Notes: generated by a model not told the origin, from the sequence alone. Positions 44,799 through 54,533 are shown, numbered from the stretch's first letter. The stretch: 64,000 nucleotides of DNA from Candidatus Formimonas warabiya (GCF_002777255.1 NZ_CP017634.1:1686903-1750902), one strand, 5' to 3'. Made by a program: numbers and translations.

Positions 44799-45122
44799 TT
44801 ATTGTTTTTTTATCTCGGTCACATACATTTTAAAATTCAGGGCAAAATGAATCATAATCATGAAGACTAGGATATATCCACAAATTTTATGGATTTCTTT
44901 CATGTTAAATGTTTGCCCCCCTTGTTCTCCAAATCCTTGAGGATCTTTGGCAGCATCAGTTCCTACAGCGTCGCTTAAAGAATGATTAGATATTGGGGGG
45001 CCTCCATTCGGTTGTTGATGGGGTCCGGAGTCCATTATGATACCTGTAACAACGCAAATTAAAAATATTCCTATTAATAATGAAGAAATTACCGGGCGTA
45101 CCTTACCCGCCTTACCAATCAT
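44799..45122 (-). CDS. Small membrane protein of the DUF4405 / cytochrome-b-like type
   Basis: The ATG at 45122 follows AGAGGTGG. The 107 residues have an N-terminal membrane helix (ISSLLIGIFLICVVTGIIM), an extracytoplasmic loop rich in Gly, Pro and Asn, and a second helix with EIHKICGYILVFMIMIHFAL. Two His in and before the last helix are spaced as heme ligands in DUF4405-type b-cytochromes. It may anchor an electron carrier or shuttle electrons; partner unknown. Confidence 0.65.
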   Translation of the reverse strand: MIGKAGKVRPVISSLLIGIFLICVVTGIIMDSGPHQQPNGGPPISNHSLSDAVGTDAAKDPQGFGEQGGQTFNMKEIHKICGYILVFMIMIHFALNFKMYVTEIKKQ

Positions 45123-45312
45123 TTTAATCCACCTCTTCTGCTGTGTATTTGGGGTTATTTTCCTTTCACTTCCCATCTTTGATCTTTATTTTATAGTTGA
45201 TCTGTTACAAATTCGTTGCTGTATTTTGTCTATTTCATGACTGAACCAATAATTATTTGTTTTCCTTGAAAGGCTGAGGAAATTCCCTGTTAAGAGTATC
45301 ATGCCGTTCACC

Positions 45313-45765
45313 CTAAGTTGACTGTACTAATGATGTAGCATGTTTCAGGTTATCTTTAAACCAGAGCAAGTGAAACTCTTCATCAATCATGTTGTGCCAA
45401 AGTCTTTTGCATAAATCCGGATACTCCCATGCTTCCATGATCAAAGCCCGGTACATTTCAATGGCTTTATTTTCCACGGCCATCCCTAATTTATAGTGGT
45501 TTTCTGCCGTAGTCAAATCTAAGACTACGCCACCTAAAAAACGGCCGGCCAAAGTGGTTAATCCACCTGTTAATTTCGGCACTTCTTCGCCTAATTCTTC
45601 CAGTTTGCTTTTATAAAAATCAAGGTGGTGCCTTTCCAGTTCCATAATCCGTTCGTAAGCATGCTCAATATATTCATTTTGAAGGTCAGCTTTTTGTGAT
45701 TCATACAAGGTGAGCTGAAACATTTCAAGTACATAAAATTCTTTCAATCTTAGAATTAAATCCAT
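45313..45765 (-). CDS. Ferritin-like (rubrerythrin-type) diiron protein
   Basis: The ATG at 45765 follows CAGGTGG. The 150-residue helical protein has paired Glu/His helices: EMFQLTLYESQ, ELERHHLDFYK, ENKAIEMYRAL and DEEFHLLWFKDNL, the ExxH arrangement of ferritin-like carboxylate-bridged diiron proteins (COQ7/rubrerythrin fold). It lacks the rubredoxin domain. It may act in oxygen or peroxide defence. Confidence 0.7.
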   Translation of the reverse strand: MDLILRLKEFYVLEMFQLTLYESQKADLQNEYIEHAYERIMELERHHLDFYKSKLEELGEEVPKLTGGLTTLAGRFLGGVVLDLTTAENHYKLGMAVENKAIEMYRALIMEAWEYPDLCKRLWHNMIDEEFHLLWFKDNLKHATSLVQST

Positions 45766-45859
45766 TCGATCCACCTGCTTCACTTTTGCATTATTTTTTC
45801 TTTAATATGTCCCAAATCTGTCCATTATATTTTCATGGAAAAGAACTCCCTGCCCAACC

Positions 45860-46087
45860 CTACTTAACTCCTCCAGGCAAGACATTTGCGGCCTGTTTAA
45901 TCAGGTATTCAATACCGTCTGTAGGGGTGGGTAACTCCACCCCTACCGCCAGGAGGAGGCTGAGGACAAAACCCAGAAGCCATACCATGAAAAAAACTGC
46001 CAGCTCAGGCCAAAGCTTTTTTCTGAGCAGTCCGGGCACTTCCCACGCTGCCATGGCCAAAAATGGTAAGACTAATAACAACAACAT
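45860..46087 (-). CDS. Small two-helix membrane protein ending the ger operon
   Basis: The ATG at 46087, behind GAAGGAG, is preferred to upstream in-frame starts that overlap gerAC. The 75 residues form two hydrophobic helices (LLLLVLPFLAMAAWEVP and a VFFMVWLLGFVLSLLLAVGV segment) and a short polar tail. It lies 30 bp after gerAC. Small extra membrane genes are known at the ends of some ger operons (GerD/GerKD-like); a germination role is inferred. Confidence 0.7.
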   Translation of the reverse strand: MLLLLVLPFLAMAAWEVPGLLRKKLWPELAVFFMVWLLGFVLSLLLAVGVELPTPTDGIEYLIKQAANVLPGGVK

Positions 46088-46116
46088 TTTCCGACTTCTC
46101 CTTCTAATCCGCGGCA

Positions 46117-47331
46117 CTATTTGGGTATGTTGGGTTCGGTGCTGAGGCCGGTGCGGCGCAGTTTCGCAGTAACCTTGACCTCCACCTCCACCAAAGGGTA
46201 CACCTGTCGCCACCGGTCTTTAAGCTCTTGCCATACCTTGGGATATGTTCGATGCACCGCTTCTCCGAACCCGAATATGTCCACCCCGAGTTCGATCTGG
46301 GCAATGCGGAGAGTTTTTTTAACCTCATTTTCGATCGCTGCGGCCTGGAATTTCTCCAAAGAATGCCAGGCTGCCGGCTTAGTCAGGTCAACAAGAGACA
46401 TTTGCTCGCCCAGGTTGCCCTCTTCCTGAATTTCCACTGTGATAGCCGGCACTCCGTTTTCTTTGATTTTCACTTTGATCTTGCTGTTGGCCCGGATGAT
46501 TTCCAGGCTGACTTTTTCCTTTTCCGCCAAGGGGGAGGGGACTACAATAATGCCGCTTTCCACCTTGCCCAGCACCCACAGCAGCCCCCTGGTTTCATAC
46601 CTGTCCAGCCAGCCCACAAGCCGGTCCTTGCGGAATACCGCTGCCCCGGTCAATATGGCTTGCATTTTGCTTCCGCTCTCTCCGGCATTTCCCGTTTGAC
46701 CCATTTTCTTTCCATCCACCAACTCGATACAGGAAGCATAGGGATCTCTGCCCTCAGCCGTCATCATCTTCAGAAAGTCATGGATCCTCACCTCCACCGC
46801 CATAGACGTGCTGCCGCTGGTTTTAACCAGATTCTCCAGAAAGAAGGCGGGGAGCCGTTCCAGTTCGCTTTCCACCTCCATGATATCCTTAGCCTGACCC
46901 CGGGCAATCAACAGTTTGGGTAAGCGCCGGGGTTCGGCGTCCCGGTCAATCCAATCCAGCAGGGGAGCCAGCCCCTCCCGGGCCATCTCTTCGCCAATAA
47001 CGAAGACCTTGTCATGGGGCCAAAACAATTTCCGGTCCACCTGCATGGTTGCATTCCGCACAGCATCAAAAACTGTATCCCCGGTGGAGGTCAGTACCAG
47101 TACCGGCTTACCGGTGCCGCCCCCTTTGCCTTTCCCCGAAGTGGCGATCTCTGCCGGTTTGACAATCTGCACCGTAACACTGATTTTTCCCTCCGACGTC
47201 CGGTCAAATCCGGAAGCTGCCACGATCCCCAAGGTGTTCAGTTCCCGCCAGTCCCAGCAGCCTGCCAAAACCATGGTAAAAAAAAGGAAGACAAAAGTTA
47301 ATAAAAATAGGCTGGGTCTTTTGCTGATCAT
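46117..47331 (-). CDS. gerAC: Spore germination receptor lipoprotein, GerAC family
   Basis: The 404-residue protein has a lipoprotein signal ending VLAGC (Cys25) and the GerC family start WDWRELNTLGIVAASGFD. It is exported and lipid-anchored to the inner spore membrane and forms the C subunit of a nutrient germinant receptor. It overlaps gerAB by 4 bp. Confidence 0.92.
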   Translation of the reverse strand: MISKRPSLFLLTFVFLFFTMVLAGCWDWRELNTLGIVAASGFDRTSEGKISVTVQIVKPAEIATSGKGKGGGTGKPVLVLTSTGDTVFDAVRNATMQVDRKLFWPHDKVFVIGEEMAREGLAPLLDWIDRDAEPRRLPKLLIARGQAKDIMEVESELERLPAFFLENLVKTSGSTSMAVEVRIHDFLKMMTAEGRDPYASCIELVDGKKMGQTGNAGESGSKMQAILTGAAVFRKDRLVGWLDRYETRGLLWVLGKVESGIIVVPSPLAEKEKVSLEIIRANSKIKVKIKENGVPAITVEIQEEGNLGEQMSLVDLTKPAAWHSLEKFQAAAIENEVKKTLRIAQIELGVDIFGFGEAVHRTYPKVWQELKDRWRQVYPLVEVEVKVTAKLRRTGLSTEPNIPK

Positions 47332-48452
47332 CGGCGTTCTCCTCTCTTTCCAGTAACGAAGGCTATGACCAGCAGAATCAAGGGGATGACGGTGTTAAAA
47401 AAGAGGGCGTAGTAGGGTGCGACCTTATAAGATGTGAATTCACTGAGGTCCACCAGACTGTCAAACAGCCAAATGGACAGGGCGGTCATCAGGGCGCCTA
47501 CCGGCAGAACAATCGGGCGATAGGTTTGTAAACGGAACAAATGTCCCAGACCTAACACTGCCAGATAGCAAAAGATAGATACCTTAATCATATTCCCCAA
47601 CACCCAAATGCCCATATGAAGCATCTCGATCCTCTCAATGATACCGCCTAAGTTCACTAATCTCATCAACCCTAAAGTGGGAAAGGTCCGTGTTTGGGCC
47701 TGTGCAACCCCAAAAACTGTGATAATGGAAACGGTAATGATCACAAAAAGCACCGTGTTAATGACAAAAGCGCCGATGACTACCCTGCTAACTCCCCGGG
47801 GCTTATTCAGGTAGGGGAGAACCATGGAGATGATCATCATATTATCGACAGGCAGGGTAGAGATGGTAAAAGCGCCATACAACACGGGCGCGATCCCCTT
47901 TTCCAGTACCGGGGTGAGGACCTTTAGATCTGCCTCTTTAGCCACTAGCATAACTACCAATAGGATTGTTCCAATAGCAAGAGGAGTGATCATGTCCGCC
48001 ATTCGTCCCATCACCTCCAGGCCGTTTCTTGCTGCTGAGACGGCGATCACAGCAATGCCTAGAATAAAGACCAGGAGCGGGGTTTCCGGCATGGGCACCG
48101 TAGCCATAAATTCCCCGAACTGCCGGAGGGCAATAGCGCCAGTATGAAGAAAGAACCAAATGTACAGTAGCCCTACGAATATGCCGCTCTTTCCCAGCAG
48201 TGTCCGGCTATACTGAATTGGACTCAGTCTAGGAAACCGCAGAGCCAGCAGTAAGGCAGGAATTGAAAATAATATCGTTAAAGGTAAGGACAGCGCTATG
48301 GCAATCCAGACATCCTGATTTTGGGGCGGTGAGTTTATTGCCGGTACGTAGGTAAAAGCAATGACCAACCGGTTCATGATCAAAAGTAGTAAAACCTGCC
48401 TGCCTGTGATTTTTCCCTCTTCCAGCACTTCCTTGCCCTCCTCCTGTTTCAC
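47328..48452 (-). CDS. gerAB: Spore germination receptor permease-like subunit, GerAB family
   Basis: The 374-residue APC-superfamily protein has about ten transmembrane helices (GRQVLLLLIMNRLVIAFTYV, then SPIQYSRTLLGKSGIFVGLL). GerAB binds the germinant. It overlaps gerAA and gerAC by 4 bp each, so the three subunits are translationally coupled. Confidence 0.92.
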   Translation of the reverse strand: MKQEEGKEVLEEGKITGRQVLLLLIMNRLVIAFTYVPAINSPPQNQDVWIAIALSLPLTILFSIPALLLALRFPRLSPIQYSRTLLGKSGIFVGLLYIWFFLHTGAIALRQFGEFMATVPMPETPLLVFILGIAVIAVSAARNGLEVMGRMADMITPLAIGTILLVVMLVAKEADLKVLTPVLEKGIAPVLYGAFTISTLPVDNMMIISMVLPYLNKPRGVSRVVIGAFVINTVLFVIITVSIITVFGVAQAQTRTFPTLGLMRLVNLGGIIERIEMLHMGIWVLGNMIKVSIFCYLAVLGLGHLFRLQTYRPIVLPVGALMTALSIWLFDSLVDLSEFTSYKVAPYYALFFNTVIPLILLVIAFVTGKRGERR

Positions 48453-50065
48453 TCGTGACTCTGTTCCTTTTCGGCACCCGGTTTTTCAGGCATCAGGTCA
48501 AATTTTTGTCTGACCGGATTTTTCCGTCCGATCAACCGGGGCCGCCGGAACATGGCCCACAAGGGGACGCGCACCAGTACGTCCTTCTGGTCACTGATGG
48601 AAAGCGGGGCCAGAGGAAACAGGTAGGGAATCCCGAAAGACCGGAGTGCACACAGGTGTACCAGAAGTCCCCCGATCCCCAGCAAAAAGCCGAACTGCCC
48701 CAGGAATGCCGCCAGAATCACCAGCATGAGTCTGATGGTGGCGGCAGAGTCGCTTTGGGAGGGAACTACGAATCCGGCAATGGCAGTTAGGGCGATGACG
48801 ATAACCATAGGAGCGCCGATGATGCCTGCCCCCACCGCTGACTCCCCGATGACAAGGGCCCCGACAATGCTTACCGCCTGGCCCACCGGGCGGGGCAACC
48901 GTACCCCGGCTTCCCGAAGGATTTCATAGATGGCCCCCATCCCCAATGCCTCCAGAATCGCCGGAAAGGGAGTCCCTTCCCGGGCGGCAGCCATCGTCAA
49001 CAGAAGAGGGGTGGGAATCACTTCCTGGTTAAAGGTGGATAAGGCCACGTAAATCGCTGGTGTGGACACAGTGAGAAAGAAAGCCAGGAACCTGATCCAC
49101 CTGACCAACGTAGCGTAATAAGGACGGGAATAATAGTCCTCGCTGACCTGAAATGATTCGATAAACAGGTAGGGAACCGTCAGGACAAAAGGAGTGCCGT
49201 CTACCAGTATCGCCACCCGCCCTTCCAAAAGCTTGGCTGCCACGGGATCCGGCTTTTCACTATTACCCACAGTGGCAAAGGGGGAAAAGGGAGCATCCTC
49301 AATGAAGGCCTCGATATAACCTGACTCCAAAATAGCATCGGTATCGATACTCTTTAGCCGCCTCTTTACCTCTTCTACAATCTTGTTGTTGGCTACACCT
49401 TTGAGATAAGTAACGGCCACATCGGTGTGGGTCTGTCGGCCGATGCTCAATCTTTCCATCTTCAGATTAGGATTCTTGATCTTACGGCGTAAAAGGGCCG
49501 TGTTGGTACTTAGGGTTTCCACGAAACCCTCCCGGGGACCCCGCACCACCGCCTCGGTATCCGGCTCCTCCACCCCCCGGGACTTCCACCCCCGGGCACC
49601 GGCCAGCACAGCAACAGGATAGCCGTCTACAAACACGGCAGCCTCCCCCGACAAAACACCTTGCACCACCTGTTCCATTGAGTAAACTTCTTTTAAATGA
49701 GCAATGGTCAGGGTGGAATTCTCGATTACTCTTATCATGTCATCCAGGTCAATCCTCTGTCCGGGCGGACTGAAGCGTGAGTCGACCATCAATGGCTTCA
49801 GGAGATTTTGCTGGAGCAGGGACATGTCAACTAAGCCGTCCACAAACACCACAAAGGCCTTGACCTGCTGATCAAGCCCTATGCTGAACTCCCGGATGAC
49901 AATGTCGGAGCAATCGCTGAACACTTGCCTGATCTGCTGCCTGTTAGCCGCCAGGCGGGAAGAAAAGGGCTGCCCATCCGCGGGCAACAGGCTGCTCTTT
50001 CCGCTTAGATGCTCTTTAGCCCTGTGCAGGCGTAGTTTGATCTGGCGGAAAAACTTGTTAAACAC
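48449..50065 (-). CDS. gerAA: Spore germination receptor subunit, GerAA family
   Basis: The 538 residues comprise a soluble N-terminal region (to about 270) with the family block SIGRQTHTDVAVTYLKGVAN and a membrane region starting SEDYYSRPYYATLVRWIRFL, with the conserved TPAIYVALSTFNQEVIPTPL segment. The start is GTG at 50065 after GGGG. The operon is preceded by a cyclic-di-AMP riboswitch. It encodes subunit A of a Ger nutrient receptor, which shows that the organism makes endospores. Confidence 0.93.
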   Translation of the reverse strand: MFNKFFRQIKLRLHRAKEHLSGKSSLLPADGQPFSSRLAANRQQIRQVFSDCSDIVIREFSIGLDQQVKAFVVFVDGLVDMSLLQQNLLKPLMVDSRFSPPGQRIDLDDMIRVIENSTLTIAHLKEVYSMEQVVQGVLSGEAAVFVDGYPVAVLAGARGWKSRGVEEPDTEAVVRGPREGFVETLSTNTALLRRKIKNPNLKMERLSIGRQTHTDVAVTYLKGVANNKIVEEVKRRLKSIDTDAILESGYIEAFIEDAPFSPFATVGNSEKPDPVAAKLLEGRVAILVDGTPFVLTVPYLFIESFQVSEDYYSRPYYATLVRWIRFLAFFLTVSTPAIYVALSTFNQEVIPTPLLLTMAAAREGTPFPAILEALGMGAIYEILREAGVRLPRPVGQAVSIVGALVIGESAVGAGIIGAPMVIVIALTAIAGFVVPSQSDSAATIRLMLVILAAFLGQFGFLLGIGGLLVHLCALRSFGIPYLFPLAPLSISDQKDVLVRVPLWAMFRRPRLIGRKNPVRQKFDLMPEKPGAEKEQSHE

Positions 50066-50253
50066 GCTTAACCCCTACTGTCCATAAATTTATTCATACA
50101 GATTATTTCCATTCATAGCAATATTTATCAGGGACTTTGCTATTTTTTTCAACATCCTATTTTTGCGCAAAATGTACGCAAATAGTTTATCTAACAAAAA
50201 TAGGCATGGCACTTGTCATAGGCTCACCTGGTCGTTTTGGAGCTTGGTGCACT

Positions 50254-50428
50254 TAAAAAAAAGAAAAACCCCCGGAAACAATCCGAGGGTAAACGTGGCC
50301 CGCCCCTTCTTCCCTTTCCATTCTTACGAGGTGATCTGACGGGTTCGGGTGGAAAGAGTACTTCAGACTTTGGTTGCAGGTCGGCACTTTCGTCCTGCGT
50401 CCCAGGCTGATGGTTTTGATACTGCAAC
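50254..50428 (-). promoter_or_regulatory. Cyclic-di-AMP (ydaO/yuaA) riboswitch with terminator upstream of the ger operon
   Basis: On the minus strand this region reads CCGAACCCGTCAGATCACCT followed by CGTAAG, the hallmark 3' core of the ydaO-type riboswitch (CCGAACCCGUCAGCUAACCU). The stem CTTTCCA/TGGAAAG encloses that core, GTTGCAG/CTGCAAC and GCAGG/CCTGC form further stems, and the element ends in a terminator (50254-50289: GC-rich 8-bp stem with one G-U, then a long T run). It lies between the histidine kinase stop and gerAA. In this class ligand binding favours termination, so high c-di-AMP should lower ger expression. The 5' half is only partly recognisable. Confidence 0.75.
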
Positions 50429-50434
50429 AACTAC

Positions 50435-52009
50435 TTATTTCTGGGTAAAAGATGCAAAACTGATGCTAAAAATCGTTCCCTTTCCTAACTGGCTTGCCAC
50501 ATCTATTTTACCTCCTTGCAACTGAACCAGCTTTTTCACAATCACCAGTCCGAGGCCGCTCCCCTGTTCCTGCACATAATTGCTGCGCTGGTTCTTCACC
50601 CGGTAAAACCTGTCCCAAATGTGGGGCAGTTCGTCGGGCGGTATGCCAATACCATTGTCCGCAATGGTCAGTACCACTTCTCCTTGCCGGGATTCCATGT
50701 CAACCCTGATGGTGCCGTTCTCCGTGGCCCTGATCGCATTCTTGAGCAAATTCCTGATAATCTGTTCCATCCGGTCCACGTCCCCGATCACAGTAGCATC
50801 CTCTGTTTTTTTCTCCAACAGGATCGAGGTATTCTTGCTATTGGCCAAACCCTCCATGGATATGACCACCCCCTGGGCCAGAACGATCAAATCTAACGGG
50901 AGTTTTTCCACGGTGATATTACCGCTTTCCAGACGGCTTAAAGCCAAGATGTCGTCTACCAGCCTGGTGATATGAATGGTCTGGGTATGTATCGTATCTA
51001 AATACTTTCCCAGTAAAGCCCCGTCTTGCACCATCCCGTCACGAATAGCCTCAACAAAGCCCTGAACAGCGGTTAAAGGAGTGCGTAACTCATGAGATAT
51101 CTCGGAAAATAGCTGGGCTCTTTCATCTTGCGCCATCCGGTTTTCTTCTTGTATTTGCTGCACTGTCATCGTTAATTTATTGAGTTGACCGGTCAAGGCT
51201 TTGATTTCATCCAGGGGCTGATCTTCTATGTTCACGACGTACTTCCCGCTGCTGATTTCGGCCACGGTGGTAGCCAAACGAGAAATCGGCCGGGAAATAT
51301 ACATGGCCAGATAAACGGAAATGACAATAATCATCACCAGTATCACCATTCCCCCAATAACCAGGTACAAACGCATTTTGTTTAAAGCAAGATCCAGATT
51401 GGATGTGGTCGTTTCCAGCAGGATGCCGTCTTTGATGACGTCCTTATTGTTACCCATGGGGACAACGGCAATCAGGGTAGGCTGGCCTGTCTCCTGATCT
51501 ACGGACCCGGTAATGGCAATTTCGCCTTTGTTGAGTATTTCCACGAATTTTTCCTCTACCTTACTACCGGGCACAATCTCCTGCTCCACGGAAGTTCCCA
51601 TAATGTTTCCTGCTCTGTCAAAAACCATAATTCTGGCGTCAAAAATATCCGCCAAAAATTTCAATAAGTCTTGTTTACCTTGGGCCTGATCGCTTGTCTG
51701 ACTGGCAGGCACAGTCCCCCATTCCTGGTCTGTCTGATGGAGCAAAGCAAAGTTTACCCGCTTGGCCTTGCGTAATAACTCCTGTTGGGCTTGATCATAG
51801 GTTACCTCTTTCACGACAAAGCTGGAAAACATCATCAGAACAATCAGACCAAAAACAAAGGCTGTCACATTGGTAAACAATATCCTGGTGTAAATATTTT
51901 TATTGAATTGCTCCTGAAGCAAGCGCTTGATGATGAGACAGAATCCACGCAGGGCTTGGATGATCAACCGCAATCTTTTCCGGATCTGCCGTAAATAGGT
52001 ATTCAGCAC
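50435..52009 (-). CDS. Sensor histidine kinase (PhoR/ResE-like, HAMP)
   Basis: GTG at 52009 follows AAAGGGGG and lies 6 bp after the response-regulator stop; the frame continues upstream but overlaps that gene. The 524 residues have two membrane helices (about 42-68 and 215-238) flanking an extracytoplasmic sensor, a HAMP domain, the phospho-His in SEISHELRTPLTAVQGF (His306), and N, G1 and G2 ATP motifs (LLKNAIRATENG, ADNGIGIPPDELP, GSGLGLVIVKKL). It pairs with the adjacent OmpR-type regulator. The signal is unknown. Confidence 0.92.
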   Translation of the reverse strand: MLNTYLRQIRKRLRLIIQALRGFCLIIKRLLQEQFNKNIYTRILFTNVTAFVFGLIVLMMFSSFVVKEVTYDQAQQELLRKAKRVNFALLHQTDQEWGTVPASQTSDQAQGKQDLLKFLADIFDARIMVFDRAGNIMGTSVEQEIVPGSKVEEKFVEILNKGEIAITGSVDQETGQPTLIAVVPMGNNKDVIKDGILLETTTSNLDLALNKMRLYLVIGGMVILVMIIVISVYLAMYISRPISRLATTVAEISSGKYVVNIEDQPLDEIKALTGQLNKLTMTVQQIQEENRMAQDERAQLFSEISHELRTPLTAVQGFVEAIRDGMVQDGALLGKYLDTIHTQTIHITRLVDDILALSRLESGNITVEKLPLDLIVLAQGVVISMEGLANSKNTSILLEKKTEDATVIGDVDRMEQIIRNLLKNAIRATENGTIRVDMESRQGEVVLTIADNGIGIPPDELPHIWDRFYRVKNQRSNYVQEQGSGLGLVIVKKLVQLQGGKIDVASQLGKGTIFSISFASFTQK

Positions 52010-52014
52010 GTGGT

Positions 52015-52713
52015 CTATCCCCCTTTGACAGGAGGTGTAAACTGGTATCCCACACCCCAAACAGTTGTCAAGTATTCTTGAGGCAAGCTTGTCAGCTTGG
52101 TCCTCAGCCTGCGAATGTGGACATCCACCGTACGCTGGTCGCCGAAGTAATCATACCCCCAAACAGCCGCCAATAGCTCCTCTCTGGTAAAAACCCGTCG
52201 AGGGTTCTGGGCCAGGTGATAAAGTAAATCGAATTCTCTGGGAGTAACTTCTGTCTCCGCACCGTCAACTAAAACCCTCCTGGTATCGGCTTGAATCTCT
52301 AACCCCGGGTATTTCAATTTCCAGCACGTCACCGGATCAACCGTTTGGGTACGGCGCAGCACCGCTTTGATTCTGGCTACCAGTTCTCGGGGGCTGAAAG
52401 GTTTGGAAACATAGTCATCGGCTCCCATTTCCAGTCCCAGAACCCGGTCCGCTTCCTCTCCCTTGGCTGTAAGCATGATGATGGGGATCATGCGTACCGT
52501 CCTTAAATTGCGACACAGAGTAAGTCCATCCTTCCCCGGAAGCATGATGTCCATGATTACCACATCAGGATTCTCCCGGTCGAATGCGGGCAAAACCAGA
52601 TCCCCATGGTTTACCCCGATCACTTCAAAACCTTCTCTTTCGCCGTACAACTTGACTAATTCCAATACGTTTTGATCGTCATCGACTACTAAAACTTTTC
52701 CCAAATACGGCAT
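52015..52713 (-). CDS. OmpR/PhoB-family response regulator
   Basis: The ATG at 52713 follows AGGGAGGG; the upstream open frame is not used. The 232 residues have a receiver domain (acidic DDD at 11-13, phospho-Asp55 in VVIMDIMLPGKDG, Lys in DDYVSKPFSPRE) and a winged-helix DNA-binding domain (LTSLPQEYLTTVWGVGYQF). It is co-transcribed with the kinase directly downstream. Confidence 0.94.
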   Translation of the reverse strand: MPYLGKVLVVDDDQNVLELVKLYGEREGFEVIGVNHGDLVLPAFDRENPDVVIMDIMLPGKDGLTLCRNLRTVRMIPIIMLTAKGEEADRVLGLEMGADDYVSKPFSPRELVARIKAVLRRTQTVDPVTCWKLKYPGLEIQADTRRVLVDGAETEVTPREFDLLYHLAQNPRRVFTREELLAAVWGYDYFGDQRTVDVHIRRLRTKLTSLPQEYLTTVWGVGYQFTPPVKGG

Positions 52714-52854
52714 TATTTCCCTCCCTAAGCGATCTTCCTCCCCCCATAGATAGACGCCCAAGAAAGTCAAAAAGTTCCCCTGCCCATCCAACACTCTATT
52801 CCATGCGCTTATACCGGCTTTCCCTCCAAAAGACACATAAACCCCGGCCAGAAA

Positions 52855-53568
52855 TTAGCACGGGGTAAAGGGCAATAATCCGGTTCCTTCAATAAAGAGT
52901 GAGCCTTCTATACTTACCACTTGATTCTTTTTCTCTTTTGCTTTATACAATGCTTGGTCAGTCAAGGCGATCAGCCTATCCACGTCCATGTTATCACCAG
53001 CACAGGAGGCAATACCTATGCACACAGTAATTTTATAACACGAAGTGCAGTTTTCCACCAGATTTCTAATTCTTTCGGCACAGATTTTTGCTCCTTCAAT
53101 ATTGGTCTCGGGTAGAATGATGGCGAATTCTTCCCCTCCCCAACGTGCCACCGTGTCCATTGCCCTGGTATGGGTTTTTAAAATGTTTGATAATTCGATC
53201 AAAACCCGATCACCTTCTAAGTGTCCATAGGTGTCATTAATTTTTTTAAAATTGTCTAAGTCTAAGATGGCCAGGGATAAAGGGCGCTTTGTCCTTTTAT
53301 AGCGCTCTATTTCATCAGCAAGCTTTTGATCAAAGTATCGCCTGTTTCGCAATCCTGTCAACGGATCGCTGTTTGTATGCTGATACAGCTTTTTCATTAA
53401 CTTTCCTACTATTACGCCTGTTGATGCTTGAGCAAATAGAATACCCCACCATAATAGCAAATGAATATTACTTGGTGCGTATCTTTCTACAAAAAAACCG
53501 CAAATACAGAAAATGAACCCACTTACTGCTAGAATGATGGGAGCAAGCTTGTAAAAAAACTCTTTCAT
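52855..53568 (-). CDS. Short membrane diguanylate cyclase (GGDEF)
   Basis: The 237-residue protein has two N-terminal transmembrane helices (about 8-28 and 38-55) and a GGDEF domain with RWGGEEF and an inhibitory-site RAMD at the correct distance. It should make cyclic-di-GMP. It lies divergent from the PghP-type gene and just upstream of the two-component operon on the same strand. Confidence 0.9.
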   Translation of the reverse strand: MKEFFYKLAPIILAVSGFIFCICGFFVERYAPSNIHLLLWWGILFAQASTGVIVGKLMKKLYQHTNSDPLTGLRNRRYFDQKLADEIERYKRTKRPLSLAILDLDNFKKINDTYGHLEGDRVLIELSNILKTHTRAMDTVARWGGEEFAIILPETNIEGAKICAERIRNLVENCTSCYKITVCIGIASCAGDNMDVDRLIALTDQALYKAKEKKNQVVSIEGSLFIEGTGLLPFTPC

Positions 53569-53739
53569 TTACAGCAACCTCCATGTTTTACTAAAATTTC
53601 AAAGAGCTTTTTAGTCTTAGCAAGGTAATTATACTGTCAAAATGTTGCCCCACTTTTACAAAATCTTGAAATTATTTTACGAAATTGTTAAAGAATGTTA
53701 CAAAAACCCTCTTCATTGCCCTGCTTGGTAAGCAGGTAT

Positions 53740-53768
53740 TTGACAAAAGGGAACTATCTTTTTATAAT
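53740..53768 (+). promoter_or_regulatory. Consensus sigma-A promoter of the PghP-type hydrolase
   Basis: TTGACA (53740-53745), a 17-bp spacer and TATAAT (53763-53768) match the consensus exactly, about 45 bp upstream of the start. Confidence 0.85.
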
Positions 53769-53813
53769 GATAATGGATATTTTTGCGTATCATAAAAAAA
53801 GTAGGTGATAGTG

Positions 53814-54533
53814 ATGATTACTGTAGTAATTGTGATCATAATGATGATACTGATCATGATGATCATAAGGAAAGGTCTAAGTGTTAAACGATTTATTGCT
53901 TTTTGCGGCCTGATCATATTGATGTTTAACGAGTCCATGGCAGGAGCTTTTTATGACACTTATCACAATTTCAAGGAATTAAGTTTAAATCAACTAAAAG
54001 ATGTGGACTATAAAGTGGAAACGAATGTGACAGATTCTCCTGTGATCGTGATCGCAATTCATGGAGGGAATATAGAAAAAGGTACTACCGAATTAGCTTA
54101 TGCCTTATCTTCCCAAAATAATTACAATTATTATTCCTACATAGGTTTAAAATCCAAAGATAATTTAACATTGCATGTAGCTTCGGACAAATTCGATGAA
54201 CCTACTGCGTTGGAAATGGTTTCCAAAGCTGCAACCACATTATCCATTCATGGTTGTGCCGGCTCAGAAGAATTCACCTATATCGGAGGCTTGGACACCG
54301 AATTGGCCGATAAAATAAAAGAATCTCTCACGAATTATGCTTTTACTGTGTTAGATGCTCCGGATAATCTGGCCGGTAGGTTGCCAAACAACATCGCCAA
54401 TAAAAATATGAACGGCCGGGGAATCCAGATCGAAATCTCGGCGGGCTTAAGAGAAAAGCTCTTATCCGATGATAATGAACGATTGAAAAGCTATCTTTTC
54501 GCAATAAGCGAGGCAGTCAATAGTATCCAATAG
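53814..54533 (+). CDS. Poly-gamma-glutamate hydrolase, PghP/DUF867 family (active-looking)
   Basis: The ATG at 53814 lies seven bases after AGGTG. The 239-residue protein has an N-terminal membrane anchor and a zinc peptidase domain. HGGNIE (His83, Glu88), SIHGCAG (His146) and IQIE (Glu207) match the zinc ligands (His, Glu, His) and catalytic Glu that I recall for phage PghP, with the exact 5-residue His-Glu spacing. It would cut gamma-glutamyl bonds in poly-gamma-glutamate at the cell surface. It is driven by a strong promoter and converges on the pgs cluster. Confidence 0.85.
   Translation: MITVVIVIIMMILIMMIIRKGLSVKRFIAFCGLIILMFNESMAGAFYDTYHNFKELSLNQLKDVDYKVETNVTDSPVIVIAIHGGNIEKGTTELAYALSSQNNYNYYSYIGLKSKDNLTLHVASDKFDEPTALEMVSKAATTLSIHGCAGSEEFTYIGGLDTELADKIKESLTNYAFTVLDAPDNLAGRLPNNIANKNMNGRGIQIEISAGLREKLLSDDNERLKSYLFAISEAVNSIQ

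Noticed and set aside
46228..46923. 231-codon plus-strand frame opposite gerAC
   Set aside because: It is a shadow of the gerAC coding sequence and lacks a ribosome binding site.
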